DNA from: Rudanella paleaurantiibacter
GTDB lineage: Bacteria > Bacteroidota > Bacteroidia > Cytophagales > Spirosomataceae
Direction: 5' to 3'
Assembly: GCF_009184635.1 (NCBI RefSeq)
Contig: NZ_WELI01000010.1
Coordinates: 124,001 to 188,000, forward strand
DNA: 64,000 nt
Both the position numbers and the translations under genes were made by a program. Under the pieces are notes generated by a model. The model saw nothing but the letters and a program-made list of their open reading frames with translations, did no database searches and was not told where the DNA came from. Of the stretch, positions 17,386 through 25,449 are shown piece by piece. Within the stretch, counting starts at the first letter, position 1. Every line of letters starts with the position of its first letter.

Positions 17386-19449
17386 CTAACGACCTGCCGC
17401 CCGAAGGTAGGCCCCAATGGCCCGAATGGTGGGGGCGGCATCGTGCGGCATGGCGTTTATTTTGCGCCACAGGTCGTGCCGGGCATCGTCGGAGAGGTAC
17501 CAGCCGAGGGGTAGTGGAACACCCGTGTGCCGGTCGAGCGAAATCTGGTAAAAGGCTGTTTGGGGCGTGTATCGGGCCAGCATATTACGAGTCTGCCCCG
17601 CCACCGAGGCCGATTTGCGCTGGTTGGCATTCATCGAGGCCTCAATGGGCATGACCACGTCGATAAATGTATCAGACACCCGAATGTCGTGGTCGAGCAT
17701 GGAGTTTTGCAGGTACAGCAGCACCGGCACCACCCGAAACCGGGCGTCGGGTTGTCGGTTGTGGGTTTCGATGGTGGGCGTTATTGCCGCCAGAACCGAG
17801 AGAGCCGTTTCGAGGCCCGTATTATCCCAATACCCCCCGTCGACTACGTGCCCAAACGCCCGTCCGTCAGGCCGGGTTATTAGGCCTCCACCCGTGAGCC
17901 ACGGAAACCGGGCCGTGAGCGAAGCGGCTGTTTTAGCGGGCATGTCGCGCCGGGTAATGCCGTAAATATCAATCACATCGCGGAAGTACGTGCTGTCGAT
18001 GCGTAGGTTGCTCAGAATACATTTTTGCCCGCTTTCGGTCAGTACACTGTTCAGAAACAGACTCGGCGTGTGGAGCGGATCGGCCCGAAAGGGATCCATA
18101 AAGGGCTTTTCGAGGGTTTCCAGCCGCAGGTGTTTCTGGTACGATAGGCTCCAGGCATCTTCGAGCCAGTTGCTGCGGTTCAGTTGCTGCACCGCAACAG
18201 GCAGCATCCGCTGAAACGATTCGTGAAAAATAAGCGGCCCCAGCACTGGCGAAAGAAAATCCTCACCGATGGCCTGTTGAAATCGGCTTGTTTTTAGTTG
18301 GGGGTGGGTACGCCGGTCGTGCTGAAACGTAGCGTATAAGGCAGCTCCGGCCCCTCCGCCCGACACGCCACTGATGGCGAAGGTCTGCTGCCGAAACGCC
18401 GGAAAGAGCGAATCGAGCTTGTGAAGTACCCCCGCCGTCCAGTTCAGGCTTCGGATGCCGCCCCCCTCGGTGGCCACAATGAAAACCGGCAGGGTATCGC
18501 CCGGCCAATCTGCTCGGGCCTGTAGCCACCGGTCGAAATGGACCGGTACAGTTGGGCGGGCAGCCACTAACGCACTCGGCCGGGTATCGGTAAAGCGGAT
18601 CTCGGTATGATCGTTGAAAAAGCTGCAAAAGATGATCCAGAGAAGCGTCAAGAGCAGAACCGGGCGGGTAGGGCGGTTCCAGTACGTAAGCACCGATACG
18701 AGTGGGGTAAGCCACACGAACCCGATGAGCAGTACCCCCAACGGCCCAAGCTTGCGGTAAATCATCCAGTCGGCGGGGATAAACATAATGGCCATCCACA
18801 AAAACCAGTTGCCCACCAGAAAGGCATAAATTAGCCGGGTAGGGTTGTTAGACGCCAGCCACACGTTGTGCCAGTGCCGCCGATCGGGGTAGTACAGATA
18901 CGGATCGAACCGAATGCCGGGCAGCAGTTTGCGAAGCAAGGCCCGGTGGTATAAAAACCAGACGCCCAACCCCAGCGCAAGCACAACGAACCAGATCACG
19001 TAAACCGGTTGTACATTCTCGGCCCGGGCAAACGCCATCGCAATCAGAATGGGGGGCAGTACCCCCAGCAACATCGGTATTATCCGAATAAATACCGTGA
19101 GCCGTTCGCGCTCACGTTCGGACTCCTGCTGCGGAAACCGCCGGAACGTAGCCAGCAGTTTGGGGCCGCGCACATCGGCCAGGGTCAGGAGAGTCCGCCC
19201 ACAGAACCAGATGCTCAGCCCCCAGATAGCGGTGTAAAGCGTGGCAATTCGGAACGGGCGGTTGGTGAAAAAATTGGGGTCACTGGCGTTGAGTGACCGG
19301 AATATATCGTCGATCTGCGGGCCACTGGTGAGGCTCAGGTAAGCCACCAGCAGCAGCAACAGGTGCATCAGCACATGCCGGAGTACCGCCCACGAATAAA
19401 TGAGAAAGTACTGAAAGCTAAGCAGTATATGACGAACTCGACGGAGCAA
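17386..19449 (-). CDS. Membrane-anchored patatin-like phospholipase
   Basis: About 687 aa. The N-terminal ~270 residues contain several membrane helices (ILLSFQYFLIYSWAVL, LLLLLVAYLSL, VIWFVVLALGLGVWFLY, PVLLLTLLWIIF). The C-terminal ~400 residues form a patatin domain: glycine-rich oxyanion region ATEGGGIRSLNWTAGVLH, nucleophile elbow ISGVSGGGAGAALY and the aspartate motif VDGGYWDNTGLE. Patatins are Ser-Asp dyad lipid acyl hydrolases. The membrane domain suggests that the catalytic domain acts at the inner membrane. No ATG fits: TTG at 19449 is the first codon after an in-frame stop that can initiate, so the exact start is uncertain. Confidence 0.82.
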   Translation of the reverse strand: MLRRVRHILLSFQYFLIYSWAVLRHVLMHLLLLLVAYLSLTSGPQIDDIFRSLNASDPNFFTNRPFRIATLYTAIWGLSIWFCGRTLLTLADVRGPKLLATFRRFPQQESERERERLTVFIRIIPMLLGVLPPILIAMAFARAENVQPVYVIWFVVLALGLGVWFLYHRALLRKLLPGIRFDPYLYYPDRRHWHNVWLASNNPTRLIYAFLVGNWFLWMAIMFIPADWMIYRKLGPLGVLLIGFVWLTPLVSVLTYWNRPTRPVLLLTLLWIIFCSFFNDHTEIRFTDTRPSALVAARPTVPVHFDRWLQARADWPGDTLPVFIVATEGGGIRSLNWTAGVLHKLDSLFPAFRQQTFAISGVSGGGAGAALYATFQHDRRTHPQLKTSRFQQAIGEDFLSPVLGPLIFHESFQRMLPVAVQQLNRSNWLEDAWSLSYQKHLRLETLEKPFMDPFRADPLHTPSLFLNSVLTESGQKCILSNLRIDSTYFRDVIDIYGITRRDMPAKTAASLTARFPWLTGGGLITRPDGRAFGHVVDGGYWDNTGLETALSVLAAITPTIETHNRQPDARFRVVPVLLYLQNSMLDHDIRVSDTFIDVVMPIEASMNANQRKSASVAGQTRNMLARYTPQTAFYQISLDRHTGVPLPLGWYLSDDARHDLWRKINAMPHDAAPTIRAIGAYLRAAGR

Positions 19450-19508
19450 TGGATAGCTGGTTTACAAGGTGTGAATGGGGAAATGTAAGCACAAGGGAGC
19501 GAAATTCA

Positions 19509-19680
19509 TCCTACTCGCTTCCTTTCTGGTGCAGGACAAGTTTTTTACGGCAGGCTTACCAAAATAGTTTTGGGACCGCCCGGCGGCCCGGAGGATTACA
19601 GGATAAACCGGATTTTCTCCGACCAGAATGAATCCTGTTTATCCTGTAATCCTGTCCGAAACGTGTCCTACTCGCTTCCT
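19509..19680. repeat. Short element with internal inverted repeat and flanking direct repeat
   Basis: A 15-bp direct repeat TCCTACTCGCTTCCT (19509-19523 and 19666-19680) flanks a segment containing an inverted repeat, 19592-19614 with 19630-19652 (one mismatch), built on GGATTACAGGATAAAC. The right copy overlaps the last codons of the GAF gene. It looks like an inserted REP/MITE-type sequence, but no transposase is present. Confidence 0.6.
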
Positions 19681-20192
19681 GCCTGCTTTGGGCCTTCTTC
19701 TTTCTCTCGTTTCCATTCTTTCTTTAGTAAGGCCAACAACCGAGGTAATTGACTGTTGATGTAAGCCCGGTCGGTTTCGGTCCAGTGCCGGGGTTGCCCA
19801 AACATACAGGGTTGCAGAATTCCCCAGAGCGTATCGCCCTCAACCACGTGGGCATGCACAAGCGCCCGGTGCCCGAAGGTCTGGGCCTCAAACTCGCGAT
19901 TGAGTACAGTAGCGGGCGCTGTCTCTACATCGTCGACGTACACAGAGGGCTGGGCGAGTAGGGCCGCCCGGAACAACGGATCAATATCGGGCAGGGTGCG
20001 GGCATCCTCTTCCCACTCCGCCCGAATAGCGTCGGGGATGCTATCATTACGTCGCCAGCAGTAGGCAATGCGGCCCAAACCCTGTTCGGGTTTGCGGATG
20101 TGCAGAAAACAGCGGTCGGCGTTCAGACGTTGCCCAACGTCGGTGACGATTTGCTGTAGCTGGTGGGCCGTGTCCGAAGGGGGCTGAGACAT
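19668..20192 (-). CDS. GAF-domain protein
   Basis: The 174-aa soluble protein consists of a single GAF domain (LQQIVTDVGQRLNADRCFLHIR; PDIDPLFRAALLAQPSVYVDDVE; HVVEGDTLWGILQPC) and a charged tail. The pattern of a phytochrome-like or light-regulated GAF is recognisable, but there is no output domain, so it is probably a stand-alone ligand sensor. A bilin-binding cysteine cannot be assigned. Its last codons lie in one copy of a 15-bp direct repeat, so the tail may have been remodelled by an insertion. Confidence 0.75.
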   Translation of the reverse strand: MSQPPSDTAHQLQQIVTDVGQRLNADRCFLHIRKPEQGLGRIAYCWRRNDSIPDAIRAEWEEDARTLPDIDPLFRAALLAQPSVYVDDVETAPATVLNREFEAQTFGHRALVHAHVVEGDTLWGILQPCMFGQPRHWTETDRAYINSQLPRLLALLKKEWKREKEEGPKQAGSE

Positions 20193-20262
20193 ACAAAATG
20201 GCAGGTTAGTGTGATGAAGCCGACAACCCGCGTTCTTGCTGTATTGGTACGAAGCAGGCAGC

Positions 20263-21330
20263 CTAGTACCGACGGCCTTTCCATTCCACCTGACCCGGCC
20301 AACTGTAATACAGCAGCAACAGCAGGCCGGCTATGGTTTGGTAAGGCTCGTAGAGTAGCACATAAGGCCAATAGCGCGTTTGTCGTAACCGAATTAACCC
20401 ATCACCCAAAAGAAGTGTTTGGGTAACTACTTTGGCGGTGTATAAACCGAGCGCGAGGGCCGGAAACCAAAACGCCAGAATCAGCAGCAGGGGCGCGAGT
20501 AGGTACTGACCGAGGGTGGTGAGACGTAACAAAAAAGGAAGGTCGAAAACGCCCTGCATCCAGCGTTTGCGTTGCCGAAAATAAGCCCCGATTGAGGGAG
20601 GTGGCAGTGTCCAGACGAGCGTTTCGGGACCCATGAGTTGCCGGAAACCATACCCCTGCCGCACAATCGATTGAAACAGGGTGTAATCTTCAACCACCGA
20701 AAACGGTTGCCCCTCGAAGCCCCCCACGGCCGTGTAAGCCTCGTTTCGAATGGCCATATTGTTGCCCGCGCCAGTGAGGGCCACGCCCATTTGGGCTGCT
20801 AACGCCAGTAGCCTGAACACCAGTACCGACTCAACGGCCTGCAATTTTGCCCCAACCGAGTGGCCCGATACGAGCGTACACCCGTTGACAATACCCATCG
20901 GCTGCCCATCGGTCTGCTGCCCAAACGGAGCCAGCATGGCCCGTAGCCAGCCGGGCGGCACGCGGGCATCGGCATCGGTCGTGAAGAGGTACTCGCCCGT
21001 GGCAGCGTGGGCCAGTTGTGCCAGTACATTGGCTTTCCCGTTGAGACCGGGTCTCGCCTGACCGGGTCTCGCCTGACCGGGTCTCGCCTGACCGGGCAAC
21101 TGTTCAGTAATAGTAAGGAGGCTGAACTGGGGCTTGCCTTGAATAAAGTCGCGCACGACCGCACCGGTGCGGTCGGTAGAGCCGTCGTTGCCAATCAGTA
21201 CCTGTAAGCGGTGGGTAGGGTAATCGAGCCCCTCTACCGACCGGAGGCAGTCCAGAATAGTCGATTCTTCGTTGCGGGCTGCAATCAGCACCGTTACCCT
21301 GGGTAATTCGTCGGTTGGTAGCTCACTCAT
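20263..21330 (-). CDS. Family 2 glycosyltransferase with C-terminal membrane helices
   Basis: The ATG at 21330 gives 355 aa; the longer frame upstream overlaps the deacetylase gene and is not family-like. The GT-A fold reads RVTVLIAARNEESTI, then QVLIGNDGSTDRTG, TTDADARVPPGW (the DxD region), GAGNNMAIRNEAY, FSVVEDYTLFQ and the product-binding RQRKRWMQGVF (QxxRW). Two to three membrane helices follow. It resembles processive or lipid-linked membrane GT2 enzymes that build glycolipids or polysaccharides from UDP-sugars. A 15-bp minisatellite lies between the nucleotide-binding part and the DxD region. It overlaps the NodB deacetylase by 8 bp. Confidence 0.88.
   Translation of the reverse strand: MSELPTDELPRVTVLIAARNEESTILDCLRSVEGLDYPTHRLQVLIGNDGSTDRTGAVVRDFIQGKPQFSLLTITEQLPGQARPGQARPGQARPGLNGKANVLAQLAHAATGEYLFTTDADARVPPGWLRAMLAPFGQQTDGQPMGIVNGCTLVSGHSVGAKLQAVESVLVFRLLALAAQMGVALTGAGNNMAIRNEAYTAVGGFEGQPFSVVEDYTLFQSIVRQGYGFRQLMGPETLVWTLPPPSIGAYFRQRKRWMQGVFDLPFLLRLTTLGQYLLAPLLLILAFWFPALALGLYTAKVVTQTLLLGDGLIRLRQTRYWPYVLLYEPYQTIAGLLLLLYYSWPGQVEWKGRRY
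21046..21097. repeat. 15-bp in-frame minisatellite inside the glycosyltransferase gene
   Basis: Three exact tandem copies of ACCGGGTCTCGCCTG (21046-21060, 21061-21075, 21076-21090) plus a 7-nt partial copy. On the minus strand they encode repeated Gly-Gln-Ala-Arg-Pro. The unit is a multiple of three, so copy-number change would alter loop length without a frameshift. Confidence 0.95.
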
Positions 21331-21964
21331 ACACCGACAAAACGGGCTGCGGCAAGGCCCTGAATTCGTACCCGCGCATGGCAAAATACCGTAACATTCG
21401 GGGCAGGGCGTACCGCATATTCGGGAATGCCTTGATGCTGTCGTGGAAGACGACAATCGAACCTGGTTCGGTGTATTGGAGGGTTTTGCGCAAACAAACC
21501 TCCGGCGAAAGACTTTGGTCGAAATCGCCCGACAGCACATCCCACATCACAACGGCGTATTGTTCGAGCACTTCGGCCGCCTGACTTTTCTTGATACGAC
21601 CATAAGGCGGTCGGAATAAGGCCGTTTCGATGCGCATCTGATCGCGGCAACGGTCTATGTTGTCCAGGTATTCATCGTCGTCGGTTTTCCAACCGTTCAG
21701 GTGGTTAAACGTGTGGTTGCCAATCAGATGCCCGGCTTCAATGACCTGGTAAAATACGTTGCGGTGTTTGCGTACGTTATCGCCAATGCAGAAAAACGTG
21801 GCCTGAGCCGCAAATTTGTCTAATTGTTCGAGCACAAATTCCGTCACATCCGGTATAGGCCCATCGTCGAACGTCAGGTAGATAACCGGCTCGGAAGGGT
21901 CCATGCGCCACCAGAATTCCGGGTAAACCGAACGGAGTAGAAAATTGGATTTATGCAGGAACAA
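21323..21964 (-). CDS. Polysaccharide deacetylase (NodB homology domain)
   Basis: The 213-aa protein is a single NodB/CE4 domain: VIYLTFDDGP (catalytic Asp-Asp), LIGNHTFNH (metal-binding H-x3-H), FRPPYGR, VVMWDVLSGDF and VFHDSIKAF. CE4 enzymes remove N- or O-acetyl groups from polysaccharides or glycolipids. No signal peptide is seen, so it may act on a cytoplasmic lipid-linked sugar. No ATG fits the N-terminus: TTG at 21964 gives MFLHKSNFLLRSVYPEF, which looks like the usual start of the Bacteroidota family. It is sandwiched between two GT2 genes. Confidence 0.9.
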   Translation of the reverse strand: MFLHKSNFLLRSVYPEFWWRMDPSEPVIYLTFDDGPIPDVTEFVLEQLDKFAAQATFFCIGDNVRKHRNVFYQVIEAGHLIGNHTFNHLNGWKTDDDEYLDNIDRCRDQMRIETALFRPPYGRIKKSQAAEVLEQYAVVMWDVLSGDFDQSLSPEVCLRKTLQYTEPGSIVVFHDSIKAFPNMRYALPRMLRYFAMRGYEFRALPQPVLSVYE

Positions 21965-22069
21965 AGTTGTATGTTGATTAGTGGAGTGTCTGGATTCAGA
22001 TGAGTTGATAGACGGTTTGGTCCGGTAGTCTGCGGGTAAAGAACGAAAAACTAAGCACCTAAAAACGAA

Positions 22070-23245
22070 TTACTTTAGCGATCGACCTTTCCAGGTAAAC
22101 CCTTTTTGCTGAGCGGCCAGCCCGAACAATAAGACGTAAAAGGGATAAACAAGCTGCGTAGCCGGTATCCACCAAACTGCCTGAGGTTTTTGCAGAAAAC
22201 GAAGGATTGCCCGCAAAAATATAAACTCTGGTATAGTTTTTAATCCAATGATTAGTAGAACTGTGGGCCATACAATTGCGCCAGCTGTACCCCCCAGTAC
22301 GGCAAGAACTGGGGCCGCGTTGCTTACAAATACAAAAACCGCCAGGGCTGAGGGGTGCCAGCTTTCATAAGCCCGCCATTTACTCGCCCAGCGCTTGCGT
22401 TGCTGATAAAAAGCCGCCCATGAGCTGTGCGGAGCCGTTTGCACAATGGCCCCCCGGTTTTTTACAAACTGAACCCCGCCCGGATACCGTCGGGCAATCT
22501 TGTGCATGAGCAACTCATCGTCGCCCGAAGCCACATGGTCGATGCCCGCAAACCCGTTGACTTCCTCAAAAACTCGTTTTTCGTAACAAAGGTTGGCCCC
22601 GTTGCACATAGTTGGGTTATTTAGGGCCAATGTGGCCGCCCCGGACCCAATCAAACTCGAAAATTCAACGGTTTGCAACTGCCCAAACACCCTGTTTGCA
22701 GATGATCTCTCGTTTGGAGAGATGTCATCTGTCCAGCCTGGTTTCATAGAGCTATCCGTAAATGTGACCGGCCCGGTCATCATGCGGGGGTGGTGCTGGC
22801 GGTAGTACGCAGCAAAACTCCGCACCCAATCGGGGCCAACCCGGCAGTCGCCGTCGGTAGTCAGGATCAGTTCGCCCTGGGCAATACGAATGCTTTCGGC
22901 AATGGCCCGTTTTTTGGGAGCACCGGTTTTCTCGTTGGGCAGGGGGAGTAAGTGAAGCGTATAGGGCAGGTCGTTCAGGAGCGCCTGCACCACTGCTACG
23001 GTAGTATCGGTCGAGGAGTCGTCGGCCACGATGACTTCAAACCGGGTGTAGGTTTGCCGGGCCAGATCGGCCAGCAGATGGGGGAGGTTGTCCGCTTCGT
23101 TACGCACCGGAATCACGACCGAAATAAGCGGCCCGTCGGTTGTCGGGGTTGTTTGGGCGTAGGGAATACGTCGCCAGCCCCACCAGAGAATAAGGGTCAT
23201 GAGGGCGTACAGGGCGCTGATGATGAGCAGGATAGTTGAAATCAT
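22070..23245 (-). CDS. Family 2 glycosyltransferase (membrane)
   Basis: The 391-aa protein starts at the ATG at 23245, forming an ATGA overlap with the upstream flippase-like gene. An N-terminal membrane helix (ISTILLIISALYALMTLILWWGW) is followed by the GT-A domain: LISVVIPVRNEADNLPHLL, VIVADDSSTDTT, LTTDGDCRVGPDWV, and YQQRKRWASKWRAY. Two or three C-terminal helices follow. It is a relative of the other GT2 in this set but only distantly similar. A segment of about 23 residues (TDSSMKPGWTDDISPNERSS region) coincides with a hairpin in the DNA and may be an insertion. The function fits glycolipid or exopolysaccharide synthesis. Confidence 0.87.
   Translation of the reverse strand: MISTILLIISALYALMTLILWWGWRRIPYAQTTPTTDGPLISVVIPVRNEADNLPHLLADLARQTYTRFEVIVADDSSTDTTVAVVQALLNDLPYTLHLLPLPNEKTGAPKKRAIAESIRIAQGELILTTDGDCRVGPDWVRSFAAYYRQHHPRMMTGPVTFTDSSMKPGWTDDISPNERSSANRVFGQLQTVEFSSLIGSGAATLALNNPTMCNGANLCYEKRVFEEVNGFAGIDHVASGDDELLMHKIARRYPGGVQFVKNRGAIVQTAPHSSWAAFYQQRKRWASKWRAYESWHPSALAVFVFVSNAAPVLAVLGGTAGAIVWPTVLLIIGLKTIPEFIFLRAILRFLQKPQAVWWIPATQLVYPFYVLLFGLAAQQKGFTWKGRSLK
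22699..22731. repeat. Hairpin inside a glycosyltransferase coding region
   Basis: CAGATGATCTCTC (22699-22711) pairs with GAGAGATGTCATCTG (22717-22731) apart from a 2-nt bulge. It lies in frame in a variable loop of the GT2 protein and may be a small inserted palindrome. Confidence 0.5.
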
Positions 23246-24213
23246 GGAGTATGGGTGCCTGCCAGGCGGATTCGCCAAACGCTCACCAGCCCGACCAGCA
23301 CCGGAGCCAGTACGTTAACCACCCAGAGCGTAAGCGTAGCGGCTACCAGCAGAGGGGCGGGTACATCATACGGGGCAAATACCCACAGGGCTGCAGCCTC
23401 ACGTACACCCAGATCACTCAGCCAGTTGAAAGCCGGCGTGATGGTTTTCACCAGAAACACCAGCCCGATACCCGCCAGCAGATCCGTCGTGGGCAACGAT
23501 AAGCCGTAGAGGTGCAGAACAAGCAGAAATTGAATGGAGAAGATCAGGTAACGGCCGGTGGCGGCTCCAAAAGCGGTCAGTAGCTCACGGCCGGTGTACT
23601 GTGCCGCTACCGACCAGTACGCGCGAAACCGGTTCAACAGGGGCACTCGCCCCGACCACCGAAGCAATGCGGGCCGTATGTTGGCCAGCAGTACGCCCAG
23701 CCCAACCAGCGCCCACAGGCCAAGGGCCAGGGTCCGGGCCGCGCTGCCGTCACGTTGGGGCACCCGGTCGAGGTAGAGTGTCCAGGCGGGGGCACCCAGA
23801 CAAATGGCGACGTAAAACTGCATGCCGCCCGATACCAGGGCCGCCCCGATGGAGTCGGCCCGACGGGTTGATTGGAGGGAGAGCACCCGCCCGGCGGTAT
23901 CGCCTATGCCGGTTGGTATTGCCATGCTCAGGGCCAGCCCGGCCAGTACGCCCCGGTACGCATCGGCGAATGAAATGGGCTCCACCCGACGGACGAGGCC
24001 CTGCCATTTGAGGGCTTCGAAGCCCCAGTTGACGGGCGTAAGCAGCAGGAGCAGGCTTACCCAAAGGGCAGGGTTGGGGGCCTGAGCCCACGCCCGCCGA
24101 ATAACACCCAGGTCGGTGGGTTGGCGGGTAAGGGTGTAGGCGATGTAGGCAATCAGGCCGGATAAAACGGCCATTTTGAGCCCAAACGCGATTTTTTTGT
24201 CTTCTAAACGCAT
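23242..24213 (-). CDS. Flippase-like / lysylphosphatidylglycerol synthase TM-region family protein
   Basis: About 323 aa from the ATG at 24213; the longer frame would run into ruvC on the other strand. It has around eight membrane helices and family features such as NWGFEALKWQGLV, GVLAGLALSMAIPTGIGDTAGRV and FLVKTITPAFNWLSDLGVREAAAL. The family (LPG_synthase_TM, also AglD/YbhN-like) is associated with lipid or glycolipid translocation. It is the first gene of a tightly overlapping set with two GT2 enzymes and a NodB deacetylase, which supports a role in moving or building a lipid-linked glycan. Confidence 0.8.
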   Translation of the reverse strand: MRLEDKKIAFGLKMAVLSGLIAYIAYTLTRQPTDLGVIRRAWAQAPNPALWVSLLLLLTPVNWGFEALKWQGLVRRVEPISFADAYRGVLAGLALSMAIPTGIGDTAGRVLSLQSTRRADSIGAALVSGGMQFYVAICLGAPAWTLYLDRVPQRDGSAARTLALGLWALVGLGVLLANIRPALLRWSGRVPLLNRFRAYWSVAAQYTGRELLTAFGAATGRYLIFSIQFLLVLHLYGLSLPTTDLLAGIGLVFLVKTITPAFNWLSDLGVREAAALWVFAPYDVPAPLLVAATLTLWVVNVLAPVLVGLVSVWRIRLAGTHTP

Positions 24214-24245
24214 CAAAGCGGTTCCGAAAGCGTTACCTTGCACAC

Positions 24246-24830
24246 ATGGCTTTACCAACTGCACACAATACGGAAAAAATTATCCTTGGCGTTGATCCCG
24301 GTACGCAGGTAGCGGGCTACGGCGTTATTGCGGTGCAAAACGGGGGTGTCATGCGGCTGTTGCAATACGGCGTGGTTCAACTGAGCAAATATACAACCTA
24401 CCAGCTGAAGCTTCAGAAACTGCACGAAACCATGATCCGGCTTATCGATCAGCACAAGCCCGACGAAATGGCCATCGAAGACCCCTTTTTCGGGAAAAAC
24501 GTGCAGTCGATGCTCAAGCTAGGCCGGGCGCAGGGCGTTGTCATGGCGGCTGCTCTGTCGCGTAATATTCCGATTGTTGAGTATGCCCCGCGTCGGGTAA
24601 AACTATCGGTTACGGGCAACGGCAATGCCTCAAAAGAGCAGGTTTCGCAAATGGTGTCGCACTTGCTCAAGGCGGACCTTGACCCGCAGTTTTTCGATGC
24701 CACCGACGCGCTGGGTATTGCCATCTGCCACCATTTCCACGCCAACGCTCAGCCGGTAGTATCGAATAAAAAAACCAAAAAAGGGGCCTGGGGCGCGTTT
24801 GTCAGCGAGAATAACGATCGGATTCTGTAA
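24246..24830 (+). CDS. ruvC: Crossover junction endodeoxyribonuclease RuvC
   Basis: The 194-aa protein is the Holliday-junction resolvase of recombination repair, acting as a dimer with RuvAB. Catalytic acidic residues are at D17 (LGVDPGT), E78 (MAIEDPFFG) and D151/D154 (FDATDALGIAICHH). KNVQSMLKLGRAQGVVM and YAPRRVKLSVTGNGNASKEQV are conserved family segments. The ~30-residue C-terminal tail (KKTKKGAWGAF) is a lineage extension. It starts 32 bp from the divergent flippase-like gene, and its last 29 bp overlap the convergent GNAT gene. Confidence 0.95.
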   Translation: MALPTAHNTEKIILGVDPGTQVAGYGVIAVQNGGVMRLLQYGVVQLSKYTTYQLKLQKLHETMIRLIDQHKPDEMAIEDPFFGKNVQSMLKLGRAQGVVMAAALSRNIPIVEYAPRRVKLSVTGNGNASKEQVSQMVSHLLKADLDPQFFDATDALGIAICHHFHANAQPVVSNKKTKKGAWGAFVSENNDRIL

Positions 24831-25326
24831 ACGTCAACGCCATAGCGACACTGTCGACAAAGCTCCCGTCGCGGTTGCGGGTTTTGTGCCGGTAAATACC
24901 TTCGCGCTCAAAGCCAAGGCTTTCGTATAGCCGCAACGACGCTTCGTTGGTAGCCCGTGCTTCCAGCTCAACCCGCCTGATTGCAGGAAACACCCGCCGT
25001 ACATCGCGCAAAAACTGGCTAAATAAAGCCTTACCCACCCCTTTGCCCTGATGCCGGGGATGCACCACAACCGTCAGGCCGGTCAGAATATGGTCAAAAA
25101 TGCGTAACCTGTACCGCTCTCCATGAATTTCGCCCATTAATTCACCCAACTTGTCGGTAACGACCCGTTGCAGGCCTACGGGCGGGCGCAGGTCGAGCAA
25201 CGACGCAATGTAGACATCGGTGATTTCGTCGGGCATACGGGCAATGCCGTTGGGGTCTTCGGCAACGGCCCGGTGTAGGGCGAGCAGGGCAGCCTGATCG
25301 GCTGGCGTGGCAGGGCGGATAGTCAT
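24802..25326 (-). CDS. GNAT-family N-acetyltransferase
   Basis: From the ATG at 25326 the product is 174 aa, cytoplasmic. The acetyl-CoA site is visible as VVVHPRHQGKGVGKALF (Q/RxxGxG/A), followed by VELEARATNEASLRLYESLGFEREGIYRH, the classic GNAT C-terminal motif. The RimI/PhnO-like substrate is unknown. Its 3' end overlaps the 3' end of ruvC on the opposite strand, so the two genes share their final 29 bases. Confidence 0.9.
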   Translation of the reverse strand: MTIRPATPADQAALLALHRAVAEDPNGIARMPDEITDVYIASLLDLRPPVGLQRVVTDKLGELMGEIHGERYRLRIFDHILTGLTVVVHPRHQGKGVGKALFSQFLRDVRRVFPAIRRVELEARATNEASLRLYESLGFEREGIYRHKTRNRDGSFVDSVAMALTFTESDRYSR

Positions 25327-25449
25327 GCGTGGTAAACGGAGTAAGCACAAAATAACACCTTCTTATATCGGTGTTGAAAAGTTTTCCGTCTGCATTGGGG
25401 GTAACGTCCAAAAAAATCGTCTTCACGTTATACGTCCTTCAGCCTGCCT

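Noticed and set aside
21046-21097. Possible CRISPR-like array
   Set aside because: The repeats are 15 bp, tandem without spacers and inside a coding frame, with no cas genes nearby.
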